From the NCBI GenBank assembly GCA_013433145.1, contig CM024185.1:3732501-3796500 (forward strand): a stretch of DNA of 64,000 nt, written 5' to 3'. Under the pieces are notes generated by a model, which saw nothing but the letters and a program-made list of their open reading frames with translations, was not told the origin of the DNA and searched no databases. The DNA comes from Ascaris suum (lineage: Eukaryota > Nematoda > Chromadorea > Rhabditida > Ascarididae). Position numbers and translations under genes: made by a program. Positions 13,801 through 25,180 of this stretch are shown here, piece by piece. Position 1 is the first letter of the stretch. The number at the start of each line of letters is the position of its first letter.

Positions 13801-14137
13801 TTTATGGAATTATCGTTTTACGTTGAAGTTTGTGGACGATTAACAGCGCATATACGAGTAACTAACTCATTTCATATTGTTCTGGTTATGAATCTTCTTC
13901 TACGTTATAAAACGAAACGGTGAAATACTTTTAATATTTTTAAAATCTTTTTTCATATTTTTTAACAGTAGTAATTAGTAAAGAATTATATTGGTTATCG
14001 TTAAATCATATTTGTATATTTTGATGTCAATGGTGAAAATAAATGGAGTTTATAGGGGTAAGACAGCTTTCTTGAACACCGACTTGGACAGATTCGAGAG
14101 TGAATTCCTGAAAGCCGATTCACCAGTATTGCAGTAA
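433..14137 (+). CDS. fzo-1: Mitofusin (mitochondrial outer-membrane fusion GTPase), 19 exons, 5' end unresolved
   Basis: Large dynamin-family GTPase anchored in the mitochondrial outer membrane, where trans-dimers and GTP hydrolysis drive fusion (known for the family). The exons conceptually give about 820 residues, slightly longer than worm or human mitofusins. Exons read: 433-578, 1660-1843, 2478-2571, 3463-3668, 3847-4063, 5802-5952, 6505-6569, 7016-7137, 7327-7362, 7651-7765, 8355-8471, 8927-9029, 9682-9731, 9798-9855, 10917-11105, 11610-11804, 12282-12478, 13354-13488, 14056-14137 (TAA 14135-14137). Intron phases agree at every junction except after 9855, where the donor is phase 1 and the next exon is phase 0. 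The first exon opens with one base of a split codon, so an upstream start exon is missing from my model or lies before the window. All G motifs, heptad-repeat helices and the membrane hairpin are present, so the gene looks intact. No close poly(A) signal follows; the nearest AATAAA I saw is at 15304. Confidence 0.95.
2478..5952 (+). other. fzo-1: Mitofusin GTPase-domain exons (exons 3-6)
   Basis: G1 is GRTSNGKSS, split by the intron ending at 2477. G2 threonines lie in GMGHTTCCF near 2550. G3 DSPG is split by the 178-bp intron 3669-3846. G4 is NNRWD near 4020, the mitofusin variant of NKxD. Exon 3847-4063 also reads [16 protein letters not shown], close to vertebrate mitofusins. Exon 5802-5952 starts [17 protein letters not shown] and includes [10 protein letters not shown], the G5 region. 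Catalytic and nucleotide-binding residues are all conserved, so an active GTPase is expected (inference). Intron 4064-5801 is the longest in this block and contains a 23-base G run at 4801. Confidence 0.93.
4801..4823 (+). repeat. Poly-G tract, 23 bases
   Basis: Uninterrupted run of 23 G inside mitofusin intron 4064-5801, continuing into a purine tract to about 4840. It can form a G-quadruplex on the transcribed-sense strand. Confidence 0.95.
6505..9855 (+). other. fzo-1: Mitofusin HR1 / central coiled-coil exons (exons 7-14)
   Basis: Eight short exons encode the helical stalk following the GTPase. Landmarks are [11 protein letters not shown] (6505-6569), [18 protein letters not shown] (7016-7137), a 36-bp micro-exon (7327-7362), a Glu/Lys-rich helix around [14 protein letters not shown] (7651-7765), [15 protein letters not shown] (8355-8471), [15 protein letters not shown] (8927-9029) and [12 protein letters not shown] (9682-9731). 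The GTPase-proximal part aligns readily with animal mitofusins; the later part is recognisable mainly by spacing and charge. The micro-exon is supported only by matching phases (2 in, 2 out) on both sides. The shortest intron is 9732-9797, 66 bp. Confidence 0.85.
7847..7870 (+). repeat. Poly-G tract, 9 G + A + 11 G
   Basis: Two G runs separated by a single A in mitofusin intron 7766-8354. On the minus strand this gives a spurious poly-Pro reading frame. Confidence 0.95.
10485..10583 (+). other. Possible extra mitofusin exon in the unresolved junction
   Basis: Between the exon ending at 9855 (phase 1) and the one starting at 10917 (phase 0) an intervening exon, or a different donor, is needed. 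This stretch has an open frame ending [16 protein letters not shown] followed by a plausible donor (AG|GTGGGT at 10584), and T-rich sequence before it. Its phases (2 in, 2 out) do not close the gap by themselves. A weak alternative donor within the previous exon (GAA ATT|GTTAAA) would join directly to 10917 in phase 0. I cannot choose between these. Confidence 0.25.
10917..14137 (+). other. fzo-1: Mitofusin membrane-hairpin and HR2 exons (exons 15-19)
   Basis: Exon 10917-11105 carries [18 protein letters not shown], matching the conserved ADFQEDIEF block just before the membrane region. Exon 11610-11804 starts with a Gly/Glu/Gln-rich linker and ends in the first hydrophobic segment ([11 protein letters not shown]). 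Exon 12282-12478 begins with the second ([19 protein letters not shown]) and ends in basic helix sequence. Exons 13354-13488 and 14056-14137 form HR2, the C-terminal coiled coil that tethers opposing mitochondria, ending [10 protein letters not shown] and TAA. The two membrane segments are separated by an intron, as their coding positions show. All four introns are phase-consistent. Confidence 0.92.
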
Positions 14138-15465
14138 GGAGCGAATGATTTACCACCTCATCTAACCTATGGTGCTCTTATTAGTTTGATTTGTCGTGCT
14201 TCTTTCACTGTCATTTTCGTGCTCGCACACGGTTGTTGCTGAATTGAACTCAGTGTTTGACTCATTAGATGTTTCGTTTTTAAATGAGGGCATATTAGAT
14301 ATGCACCTATTGTAGCTTTGATTGTTTCTGTTTATTTATTCTTTTTTTTGAGGGAACAAAGGGGAAGTTTTTTTCTATGGAGGGGTAAAATTTCAAAGGG
14401 TTTTATTATTGTCGTATTGATTGAGGACGTGAATATCAAATGAAATATGGGGTGCTCTAGAAAGAAGCCGAATATTATATGAGAGAGTATACGTTATTGA
14501 AGATTTTCTGCAGATAGTGTTGCTCACATCGAACATAACAGAAAGTTTCTAAAACACTATGTTGCATTCATCCGCCACAATATTTGAAGGTGGGGAATAT
14601 TTTTTGCCTTTAAAAAAGGGCTTGTCAACTTCCTTTTTTTTCTTCGTTGTAGTAGTTTGTTTATAAAATCAATTTTTTTTAAAGCTTGTGGATTAGTGTA
14701 GGTTTTTTTTTCGTAAATGTAAGCGGTGAATATGAAACACATTATAATCAGAATAAGTTTTTTTGAACTTCTGCCATAGTTTATGATTTTTCAATGATTT
14801 TGAGTGTTTTTTCAAGTGGAGAGAAAAATCGTCGAAATTTGAATTTTGAGAAAATTGTAATCCTCAGTATTCGAATCGTAAGATTTTGTCATGCTTGAGC
14901 ACCTTCAATAGCTCAACGGTATATTTCCTGAGGTTCAAAGTGATTCGTGAATGGTTGGTTTCATTTTCAATGATTCTGCATTTATGTTTTTTATTGCGAG
15001 ATTAAGGTTGATTGTAATACAATATCGATTTATATGAACGAGTTCATCGTCTAATATTTCATGGGAATTATACTACTATTCTCGACATAATAATACTCAT
15101 GTCTTTGTTTTAAAATGAGGTCTTGAAAAGTGATAAGTGAATTTGATGGGCCGATTCAAATATCATTAGGCAATCGCCTAATAATTGTGCAATTTTTGGT
15201 GAATTCGGCTCCTGAGTTTGTGTTAATCGTCATCGTTCCCTTTTAAAGTAATATTTTGCTCGTTTGTTTTTCAAACCGTTAACGATAACGCAAAAATTTG
15301 ACTAATAAAAGTGCACTCTGTATTTGAGTAATCGTATTTAGTCAGCGCTTCATGGCAGTTTTTTCTTGTGTTGCCTGTGAGTAAGAAGGGTCGGTTATGA
15401 TCTCATCTGGGGGAGGGGGGAGGAGGGTTTGATAGAAGTTTTCAGTGCATTTCATTGTTGAGGCT

Positions 15466-15717
15466 ATGAAAGTCTTTATGAAATCAATGAGAACTAAGGG
15501 TGGAAATCCATCGTTTAATTTTCGTCATGCTTTATGGCCGCTGAAGCGAGGATATGGCACATATCGCAAATATGGTGAAATCAGCTGGCTGGTTCTTGTC
15601 GACCCGTTCAATTTTTAGGCAATTATTTGTGTGCATATTTATGGATATGCCGATATTTACGAGAGATGTGGCAGTTGGTTGCAGATGCAACTTCATCCTG
15701 AGATTTCACTCACCGTC
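15466..15717 (+). pseudogene. Protein-like open frame interrupted by one in-frame TAG
   Basis: An ATG at 15466 opens 50 codons in a local GC-richer patch, including the readable stretch KRGYGTYRKYGEISWLVLVD, then stops at TAG 15616-15618. The same frame continues for another 33 codons (including YADIYERCGSWLQMQLHPEI) to TAA at 15718. The stop lies within a 27-base GT...AG segment (15592-15618) whose removal would restore the frame, but that is shorter than usual nematode introns. A second frame is also open here (15554-15793). I do not recognise the protein. It may be a decayed coding fragment, a terminal exon of an unseen gene, or chance. Confidence 0.2.
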
Positions 15718-16439
15718 GATTAATAGTTTGGTTTATAGTGGAAAACTGCTCATCGACACAAATGTCCGTATATTGTATTTCAGTCATTGCTGAAGTTTTG
15801 TTTGTTAATCGACTCTCTAATATATTTTAAGTGCTTCTCTCTTTTTTTTGATAAGATTATTGTTTGTTTGTTGTGATCTATCGTTTGGCCTGCTGCTCAA
15901 GGAACCAATTTTTTGTGAGCTAATTGATAAGCAATTATGGGATTGTTTGCTGTTGATAAATTACCATCTTTCCTCGAATGTAAATTACGAGCATACGGGG
16001 CCAATTTATTGTCTTTTTTCTTTGATTTAGCATATTTTTTTAAAACGTTTTTGTGAGGTTATATTTTCAAGCATAGTGTGTTTCTTAGGAAATAAATATA
16101 TTAGTGATTTGAAAGTTTCATCGATCCATATTGCATATTGAGCGACATCTGATGGGATTTTTTGCATTTTATACATTCACATATATTTATTTAAAAAAAT
16201 AATAATAAATTTGGTTTGATGAAGGAGAAGATGGTGTGAATATATTATTTCTTATCTGGGACTGTCACCACTTAGGAAGCTATTGCAATTGCAAGGGTTG
16301 AGTGCAGGAACTTATTGTCTTAAACGGAGCATTTATGAGGGAGTAGTTTTATTAACTTCAAAGGGGTGCATTCTTCGATGTGGATCATTCTAGCGACTAG
16401 ATTTAACCAATGATGATGTGGAGATGTGTTGAGACAGGT

Positions 16440-16590
16440 GACGGTTAAGCAACCGACTCTAGCCCGATCGGGTTAGGTTGCATGACCAGGGCCAGGTTCA
16501 ACACATTTCAGTACATCATGGGTTCAGTTCGGTTACGGCAATAGCCGAGATGTGGTTTAACTCAGGCCGATCACGACCGATTGATCCGTT
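16440..16590. repeat. GC-rich island with GGTT-rich motifs
   Basis: About 150 bp of markedly higher GC than its surroundings, with recurring GGGTTAGGTT / GGTTCAGTTCGGTT-like words and the mirrored CCGATC/GATCGG motifs. No coherent reading frame is seen. It resembles in composition the islands at 58117-58330 and 58640-58760 and may be a remnant of the same dispersed repeat (inference). Confidence 0.3.
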
Positions 16591-17320
16591 TTTTTTTTTA
16601 TTTTCACCTTATTTACGAACGCTTTCAGTTATTTAGTTGTATGAGAGGTGCTTCGATGCCTTAGTTATGGATATAACAACGCTAATGGTATTCGAGTTTG
16701 CTTCGACGATTGATTAGTACAACAAAATAGTTTCTAGAAATGGACGTTGTTGTGTTCGAATTTCTAATAAAGTATAATTTCGTATTTTATTGTTGTCACA
16801 GATCTATGGAATATGTTAATTGGTTGTGATACGTAAATATGATGCCACGTTCATGTTTCACACCTTACATCCGCCGGCGAACGAAGAGAGGGGAAAATAG
16901 TTTCTCGCATAAAGCATACAATTGTAAATGTTCATTCTCTTCGCATATTGTTCAATTTGGAAATTCTGTTCGATTTTATTTATTAGTTGTGTTCTAAGGG
17001 GCATTTATTCTTAGCAATAGTATGATCACGCCTACACTGAAGTACATCCCGATCGAGTATGGAGCATCGCTTCTGTTGAATATTTTCGGATGGGGCGATT
17101 TTTTAGTGCAAACTCTTCAAGAAAACCTCAGGCGATTTTAGGTATCAAATATGCCGAGTTTGCACGTGGACGGTTTTGCAAAAAAAAAAGTGACCTGAAA
17201 TCGCGACCTGGGAGGGATTCTATTCTGAATTTGTTCGAATATTCATGAATTAGCAAGAGATTATCGGAAACGCGGTGGACGTTGGATAAGTTTCCGATGA
17301 CAATAACCATATAACTGGGT

Positions 17321-17482
<162 letters not shown>

Positions 17483-18006
17483 TGCATGTGCATCCCTACA
17501 AACAGTCGATTAAAGTATGGCAATGTTTTGATCGACGGTATCAACACGATATGATACATAAGCGATATCCGAACAGTGCGATAAGACATGATTTTACAGG
17601 TAAATGAGCTGCGAATATGCGCAAAACGATATGTTAAGCTATGACTGGTTGCATTAATACCTGAATATTAACAGTGCAGTTGAAGTTCATGACAAAAAAC
17701 TATTCAGAAATCGCTATTAGGTGATAAAAGCGGAAGTTGAATTTGATAATTTGTCGGAGAAAACACTGATAAATTAATAACATAGAGTTTAATGGCAAAA
17801 ATTGCAGGTAGTTTATTGTATTCGTTTGCAAAATTTTTCATTTCTTCTCCCACTTCTTCAAAATCGCAACGTTCCCGACTTATCCCTTTGTACTTCATTA
17901 TGGAATGAGCCCAAGAAAAAAACTGTACGCAATTAGAAGAGTGGTCTATGTTTCTTTCAATTAGTAAACTACATTTGCATTACAATAAAAACCCATTTAA
18001 AATCTG

Positions 18007-18829
18007 CAAATTATTTCTTTTCAGGTTATTTCAACATAACCTATATATTAGTTTTATCTTTCCTCCTTTCGATCCGACCAATTGAAATAGTTAAGTATGA
18101 ATGTTGATTTTGCGTTGTTGCCATTAGAGTGACGTTAAAGAATTCTGCTATATGTCGATGGATAGGTTGGTTGAAGTGTTGAATATGTTTGAGGATGCTT
18201 GAGGTTGATGGTGGGAGTGCACTCATTGATGCATTGATACTCGAAACGAAGAGAGATGCAAAATTGCTTAGCAAACAATAGCACTAGTAGGCAGGCTAAT
18301 AGCGATCATCACGACTTGTCGGGGATGCGCAAAACACTCTCATTGGCTCATTGATGGCTTTAAAAAAAATTGGGATTCTTGAAAGAGACAAAAAAAGAGA
18401 GAGAGAGAGAGAGAGCATACAACGCACGAATTCTTTTAGCAATATTTCAACAATAGTCGAAGGGAATTTTTTTTTTCTCGAAGAAATTTTAAAAAATATT
18501 TCAATGAAATTGAAATGATGATATATAATATGAGAAAAGTTTATTCTAAGAAATTAAAAATATTTCTTTAGATGAATTTTTTCAATGAGGTGAAAAAATT
18601 CTTCAGTAAAAATTTCTATTGAGAGGAAAATTCTATTGCATTGAATAAAATCCTCAATATTTTTAGGAGAAATTCAATGCGCATTTTTCCATTCTTTTTT
18701 TTTTCAAAGATGAGATATTCAATGTTCATTTAAAATTGATATATTTTTCAAATTATTTCTCTTCAGAATATTTCAACATAACCTATTTATCATATATGTA
18801 TCTTTACTCCCTCCTCTCTATCCTATTAG
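18007..18829. repeat. Imperfect direct repeat pair about 740 bp apart
   Basis: Copies at about 18007-18075 and 18749-18829 share the words AAATTATTTC, TATTTCAACATAACCTAT and a following TCTTT..CTCC..ATCC pyrimidine block, with small indels. The interval is AT-rich with poly-T/poly-A runs. This could be an old tandem duplication or the ends of a decayed element. Confidence 0.45.
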
Positions 18830-19189
18830 TTTGAATTTTATTATATTATTTAATCAATTTAATTTATTAATTTAATTTAATACAACAGAATTAGTTTAAT
18901 TTAATTTAGTTAATTTAATTCAATTTAATTCAGAACAATTATTTATTGATTTTTTATGAAATAAAGACTTTTTTATACGTTTAAAAAGTTGCATTTTATT
19001 GTTATGATAGATTAAAGTCCCAAATAAAAAAGTTACTCTCTTCCTCTTACATCTTTCGCTTTATTCGATCTTGAATTCTTCAGATACTCATTATCTCAGT
19101 GGCTTTATTCGAGGAAATACTGTATGTTTACAAATCTCGTTGCTTCTTCATATAATGATACGACTATTCGAAAATAATATACTGAAATT

Positions 19190-19226
19190 CTCATCGTTCA
19201 AAGGTTATTTTCGTCTGAACGATGAG
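19190..19226. other. Hairpin with 11-bp perfect arms
   Basis: CTCATCGTTCA (19190-19200) and TGAACGATGAG (19216-19226) are exact reverse complements around a 15-base loop. Function is unknown. Confidence 0.55.
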
Positions 19227-20164
19227 AGGTGCTAGCTGAAGTAATACTCTTTCGTATTATTTATTTATTTATATGAAATGGAATTTAAAAAAATCGTCAT
19301 ATTTATGCAAATTTTATGCGTATATCTCATTACGATGATATCATATGCATATTATACATCGAAAAATTATTGTTCTCTTTTATTGATTTCTAAATAGGAT
19401 ATAAAAGGGCAATAAAATAAAGATAGCCATCATTTAATTTGAAAATTGCTTCACTAACGGTTTTATTGCTTGACTAATGAGTTCACAAAATGGTTTATTT
19501 TTTACCTCATCAATATAATTTAGCTGATGAGATAATAGACGAGATATGATAGTAGGGGGTAAGGAGGAAAGATGGGGAAGAGATATTTCTTATTAGCAAA
19601 GTGGGATCGCGTTTGTTAAACAATCATTCGCTATGTGTACTTAACTTTTGTCATTTTCTCGATCAAATAAACCACTTCCAAATTGCTATATATCGAAAAA
19701 AATTCCATAGTACTCTTTTGAATTTGAAATTTTCATTCAAATATTACTGAAATAAATAAATTTTTTGTATTACTTCGATCATTCAATTAGTTTACGAGAA
19801 ATAACCGAATAAAAAATTAATTCCAATAAAAAAAAATGCAAATCTTTTATTAATTAGTTCAATAGATAATTTTTTATGAATTTTTTGAAAAATTCGCTTT
19901 AAAAAATGTCGAAATAAAAGAAAACGGAAATATTCACCTGTTCAATAAGAGCATTTTTCTCCAACATTTGAGCTGAGGTAACAATTGGCCATAACTATTG
20001 ACTGCTATCATTTTTTACACCATATTCTAATGGTCGAATGAGTGGAAAGTGTCTCAAATATCGGCCATTCGAAACGTTTACGATCAGTTGCTAGGCATCT
20101 ATTCCGCTTCGCTAACTTTCACTCCAATATTTAAACGTAATTTTAAACTTCTTTCATATTTCAG

Positions 20165-20243
20165 ATCAGTATTCCTCACCGAAATGGACGTCGGTGGATT
20201 TATTGCACTTTTATTAGCATTACTCGATAATACATCAAATAAG
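20165..20243 (+). CDS. Candidate coding exon, unknown protein
   Basis: A clean nematode acceptor (CATATTTCAG) is followed by 79 bp that is open in one frame (phase 2 in, 0 out) and reads TEMDVGGFIALLLALLDNTS before a GTAATC donor. The internal ATG at 20184 could also be a start codon preceding a hydrophobic leader. The frame stays open upstream to about 20031, so the acceptor is not proven. Phase would allow joining to 24098-24148. The product is not recognised. Confidence 0.35.
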
Positions 20244-21389
20244 GTAATCATATTTATTTGCCTTAAGCATAAAGATATAGTATAAGATATAAGATACTTT
20301 CGTTAAATTATGCGTAAAACATTATTCACTGCTACATTTATTACGAAAAACCCCGTCAAAAATGATGGATATTTCAATAAGCGATCCGGATTACATCCAT
20401 TTAAATCAACGATTGATCGTATGTGACCGCTAAGATAATATGGTATTTTGCAAATAAACTGAAGTACAGTTTGGTCTAATGCATGCTATTTTTAATATGC
20501 AAATTAACTGAAGATCGACAAACAGACATGCAAAAGCAGACACAGACAAACACGAGCAATTATAATGTAGATTATTTCCCCGATCATAAATGTGCTTTGA
20601 AATATACTCAGTTTTTTATGCTCATTATAGCGACGAAGATGTATCATTGAAACGTTTGAATGCTCTTCATACGAGAATTTTTTGTGTTATTTGCCTCTTT
20701 TCGTGAATTTTATTGCCATGAAAAGTAAGAAAATTTTTGAACACTTTTCAAGGTTGAGTATGAAGCCAATATAAGAGATCAATTATAAGACATAATATAA
20801 ATGAAATCAATACAAATAGAAATATTTCAAATCATCAAATAGCTTCATTAATTTTTTTACTCATGGATTTCAATAGTCAGAGGAAGAGAAGTGATGCGTT
20901 TTCTTGAAAATTTCGATGAAAGCGATTCCTTGCAAAATGTAGACAATTTTTCTGAATTTCTAATTAGTTTCTTTGTCTTATTCACCTAAATTTTCCCGTG
21001 GATGAATCGCTAGTAAGGCCTCTTTCCTAAAACAACTTTTTTTTTACCTTGCTGCTGAGTGGTTTTTTTTGCCCTTCTTTTATATATGCACTTATGATTT
21101 ACAAAAAAAAAAAAAAATGCACGTGAACATGTCAGAAGGTATAACGTATAACCAGAGTAAAACCTCAAGATGTTATACGTTTCCAAATATTGCTTAAGGC
21201 GATTTTATTTGGTGAAGATCAATAAGAAAATCGATTACAATCGATCCTATCCGATGTAATTAATAAATAGAAAACTTTCAGAGAACTGAACTGAAACATC
21301 AGAATGTGAGCTATTCGACACCGATCGTCACCTCTACGGAACGTCTAAGAGTTGAGATAGCTACACCTAGAAAGGTGAATCTTTGTCCT

Positions 21390-21445
21390 GGGGGGGGGGG
21401 GAGGGGGGAGGATGGGTAGAGAGGTGGGGGATGGGGTGAGGGAGG
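21390..21445 (+). repeat. Poly-G tract (12 G) with G/A-rich tail
   Basis: Twelve G at 21390-21401, then GA-rich sequence to about 21445. Intergenic. Confidence 0.9.
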
Positions 21446-23228
21446 AAGTATGATATAATAATTTTTATAAACACTTTGAATTATGAAAATTTTTCAGTGA
21501 AATATTTGCATTTTTATCTTTTTGCATCTCTTCGTCTCTTCATTAACAATTATATTTTTTTTTTCGTTGCTCGTTTCACTATTAGCGTTTTTTTCAGTAA
21601 TTTTTTTTTCTTGGAAAATTTGAATTTTAACGAATTATTTATTTTTATCAAATTATTCGACTGATTATTATCTCTAAATAACTTTCATCGCTATGTGGAA
21701 TATTTTTTCAATAATAAATTCAATTTAGAAATGAATTTTTCTTCATTAAATTTTTCAAAAAATTTTCATCGTCGCTTATTTTTGCAAATATTTCCACCGA
21801 ATTGCATATAAAGATTTTTTTCACTTCAACGATTTCTCGGATAGTGCTGCAGTCTATTGTGGATCGTTTGTGTTTTCAGGCATACTAAATATTTCCGGCT
21901 TAGCAGATTTACGGAGAGGATTTTTTTTTCTTTTTCACTGCAAAGTACTAGTACTTATCCGGTGCAATAGTAATGGATGAAATAACGTAATCGATTTCCG
22001 GATGCATAAATTCAACTAAATTTTCCATCTAAAAATCAGTTCATTTAAGCGTAGAGTGAAAATTATTTCTTGAAAATAATTTTCTTTCGAATGAAAAAAA
22101 TAATTAACAATTTTTTAAAAAAAAATGAAAAAGAAGTGAAAAATTTAGTCATGAAAACATCATGATCACCTCAATGAAAAAACATTCTCATTTTCTATGA
22201 GATTTTTTATACGATCCGAATATTACGGGTAAGTTTTATTGCCATTACGATAGAATGGAGAAAATTTACGCAATTATTTTTAATTGATGAATTTTTTTAA
22301 TGTTGGATTTTCTTTTTTTGTGTGTTGCACTTGAAACGGATTGAATGAATTCGCCTAATGTTCACTCTTCGTCGATTGTAGTCAAACTTTATAGAATCGC
22401 CTAATATTGTTTGCTACGCTTCCGGTTATGATAGACGCGAACCTGAAACTTGTAAATTTACGGAAAAAGACCGCAAGCTTTCTTCCTCGGACGTTCGTGC
22501 GACAAACTATAGCGGGGGGATTTTACGGATTGGCCACACGTTTTTATTTCATAAGTTGCAGTTAGAGAATTTGAATTATTTGATAGTTCTGCGATGAAAT
22601 CCCTATGTCTGTAAAAATTGGACATTACTGCAGCCATTAGCGCCTTCAGCTTGGGAGAATATCTTAACGACGTATATAGCTCCGTTTGGCGCTCTATATC
22701 ATATAGGTGAACGTTGAACAGTTCACTTGTTTGGCTGTTGCATAATGTTCCACTATTTATTCTCACCAATCGAATAATCAAACAATAAAAGTTGGTGTTT
22801 AGAACGCCGCAGGCGTTTAACCTCATTAAACTGGTAATTGTAGTATGACCTTAGATATGAAATGGAAATTTTGATTTCATAATGAAACCTCATTGTTTAG
22901 TTTATATGATTTCCAACATAAAATCGGCTAAATATTTGTTTCGATTGTAAATAGGGGCTACTGAGGTGAAATAATTTGTGCTACCGATATAACGTTATTC
23001 GCTTATCTCTTTTTATTGTTGCTTTTATTTTCTTATAAAATGAATAATTTTGAGTAATTTTTATGTGAATGAAAATTTGTTTTTTCCTCGAACTCGAAAT
23101 AGAGATTGCACAAATAAATGGCCAATAAAATACCGAATCTGGATTCAGTTTCTATTGGCTTCTATCTACGTGGAGGGGGAGATATTTCCAATATTAGACA
23201 TTTGGGGAAAGAGGAATAGAAATGCGAA

Positions 23229-23231
<3 letters not shown>

Positions 23232-23297
<66 letters not shown>
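23232..23297. repeat. (AT)n microsatellite, 66 bp
   Basis: Perfect alternating AT dinucleotides in otherwise unremarkable AT-rich DNA. Overlapping Tyr-Ile frames are artefacts. Confidence 0.97.
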
Positions 23298-23300
<3 letters not shown>

Positions 23301-24097
23301 CAGTAACAACGCTATGGAGCTGCGGAAGTATCATATGTGGGAACACTGAAACGACAATCGTAAGGCGCTCATCGAATAAGCGAATGAATAGCCTCGCGTG
23401 CAATTCTACCTATCTATCCCGCTTAATGGAACCTGAAATAACCAGCTGTAGAGGTCATAGGTCGAGAGTAGCCACTCGGCGATGATTGCAATCGTTTATC
23501 ATCTATTTGCCGAGAATACTTGCAAAACGAGTGCTGTGCTTCAATTTCTTTAAAGTAAAGTTGATATTCGACAATATTCTGTAATATTTTTGTGCATATA
23601 TTTTTTAATCACAACCAATAAATCAATGATGATTGTTGTAGTTGAACTTTGGTGGTTGTAATCGGCCTTTATTGTCGCCCAAAAACATTCAATCATTAGG
23701 CGCCAGCGCGCCAGCTTTTTGTTTTCGTTGGTTCAAAGTGTCGAAAGTACACTCGTCTTCGATAGAGCAATTTGTCTTTTTTCAACATCGTATTTACAGA
23801 ATGCTCAAATTGTTGTCCTATTACAGACATCTTCAAACTATTTAATCGCTTATGCAATTCGTGCAAATACAAGTTCCTTCTGGAATTTGAAAGTGGCGAT
23901 GAATTCATTTCGGGAAACTTTATTTGCTCCGAATTTGGGTGGTGCAGGAAAAGCGAAGAAACCAGCTGGTCGAGAAGATATGTGAGGAGCGGGAGGGAGA
24001 CCGGAGAGAAAGAAGGAGAGAGGAAGGTAAAGAGAGGGCGTTCGAGGTACGACGATGGAGGTAATACTATTCACAATTGTTAAAACTTAATCTGTAG

Positions 24098-24148
24098 ACA
24101 CTGTTGGCGGAAAGAGCACATCAAATTTATCATGTCTATGGCATCCTG
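24098..24148 (+). CDS. Candidate short coding exon, unknown protein
   Basis: 51 bp between CTGTAG and a strong GTACGT donor, phase 0 to phase 0, reading TLLAERAHQIYHVYGIL, which suggests an amphipathic helix. Phase and strand are compatible with the exon at 20165-20243 upstream and with 29939-30019 downstream. The evidence is splice signals plus codon-like composition only. No family is recognised. Confidence 0.3.
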
Positions 24149-25059
24149 GTACGTTATACATAGAATCTCTTCCTGTGATTGTGGTATCCCCGTTTCGAGG
24201 ATTCATCCCGAATTTTAGTATAGGCGAAGATAATGAACTATGAAAGGAAATGAGGTTTACATTTGTACGTTTTAAACTTTTACAAACCTAACCGAATGAG
24301 ATGGTGGTCAGTTGGAAAATTTCGGTACAAATATTAGTTAGAACTTCAAACCTAAAAATATACAGAAGAAAAGGTTACGCGGGTAATTCCCAGAAAAACT
24401 TATGAATAGAGAATTTCGAACGAAAAATGACCGCCTATTTCCATTTCCTTGCCGTTTCTTTTGCTCTCAAAATGAGGACTGGACCTACTAATAAGCGTGG
24501 ACTTGTGTGCTCTCTGCGTAAGTAGTTTCCACATCGTTGCGCATTTTAGAGTTTGTGTCTGTGCAAATTTTTTTTTTAATCTCAGCATATTATTCCACCT
24601 TACAATACAAGCCAAGAAGGCAAAAATTGTCTGAGCATGTTGGACTTCATCGTACGCGTCACCGTCACCACTTTGTCGTCCAGAAAGCTCATCCGGTGAA
24701 AAGGGATCTCATCACTCCGTTTTTTGTTCCGTTTTCTTGAAATAGCTACGTCTATGGTCAATATTAAGCACTCGGTCATATATAAGGAGTCCCATGTCGT
24801 AAATATAAGGCGCTATCTGTTTTTCTGTTTGCATAGGTACATCATCGTATAATCGTATAACGGCGCCATGATGACTGTTTAAACCGTTTGCCTTTCGTGA
24901 ATTTAAGCCTCTTTAATTAATCTTCTGGCGTGGTTGATAATCTATATTTATCATTGAGTTTTTCATCTTCGATGCAGTTAGGCGATTGCCTCATATCTCT
25001 TTCGAGCCGATGTATTTCCTTCCTCTTTTTAGCGCCTCATAGTTGAGACAGATGTATTA

Positions 25060-25111
25060 GATTATTAATTAATTAATTAATTATTATTAATTTATTATTA
25101 ATTATTTATTT

Positions 25112-25143
<32 letters not shown>

Positions 25144-25180
25144 TCTATTTATTTATTTGTTTATTTATTTATTTTTGTTT
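25060..25180. repeat. (TTTA)n / TTAA low-complexity tract
   Basis: Degenerate tandem tetranucleotides TTAA then TTTA over about 120 bp. A similar shorter tract lies at 10715-10765 inside mitofusin intron 9856-10916, and another at 5155-5230. Confidence 0.9.

Larger units (their letters stand above)
20244..24097. other. Non-coding stretch between candidate exons
   Basis: AT-rich sequence with poly-T and poly-A runs, the G tract and (AT)n array listed separately, and no frame I can defend. A GC-richer patch at 23640-24060 is open in two + frames at once, and I could not pick a coding frame there. Confidence 0.5.
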
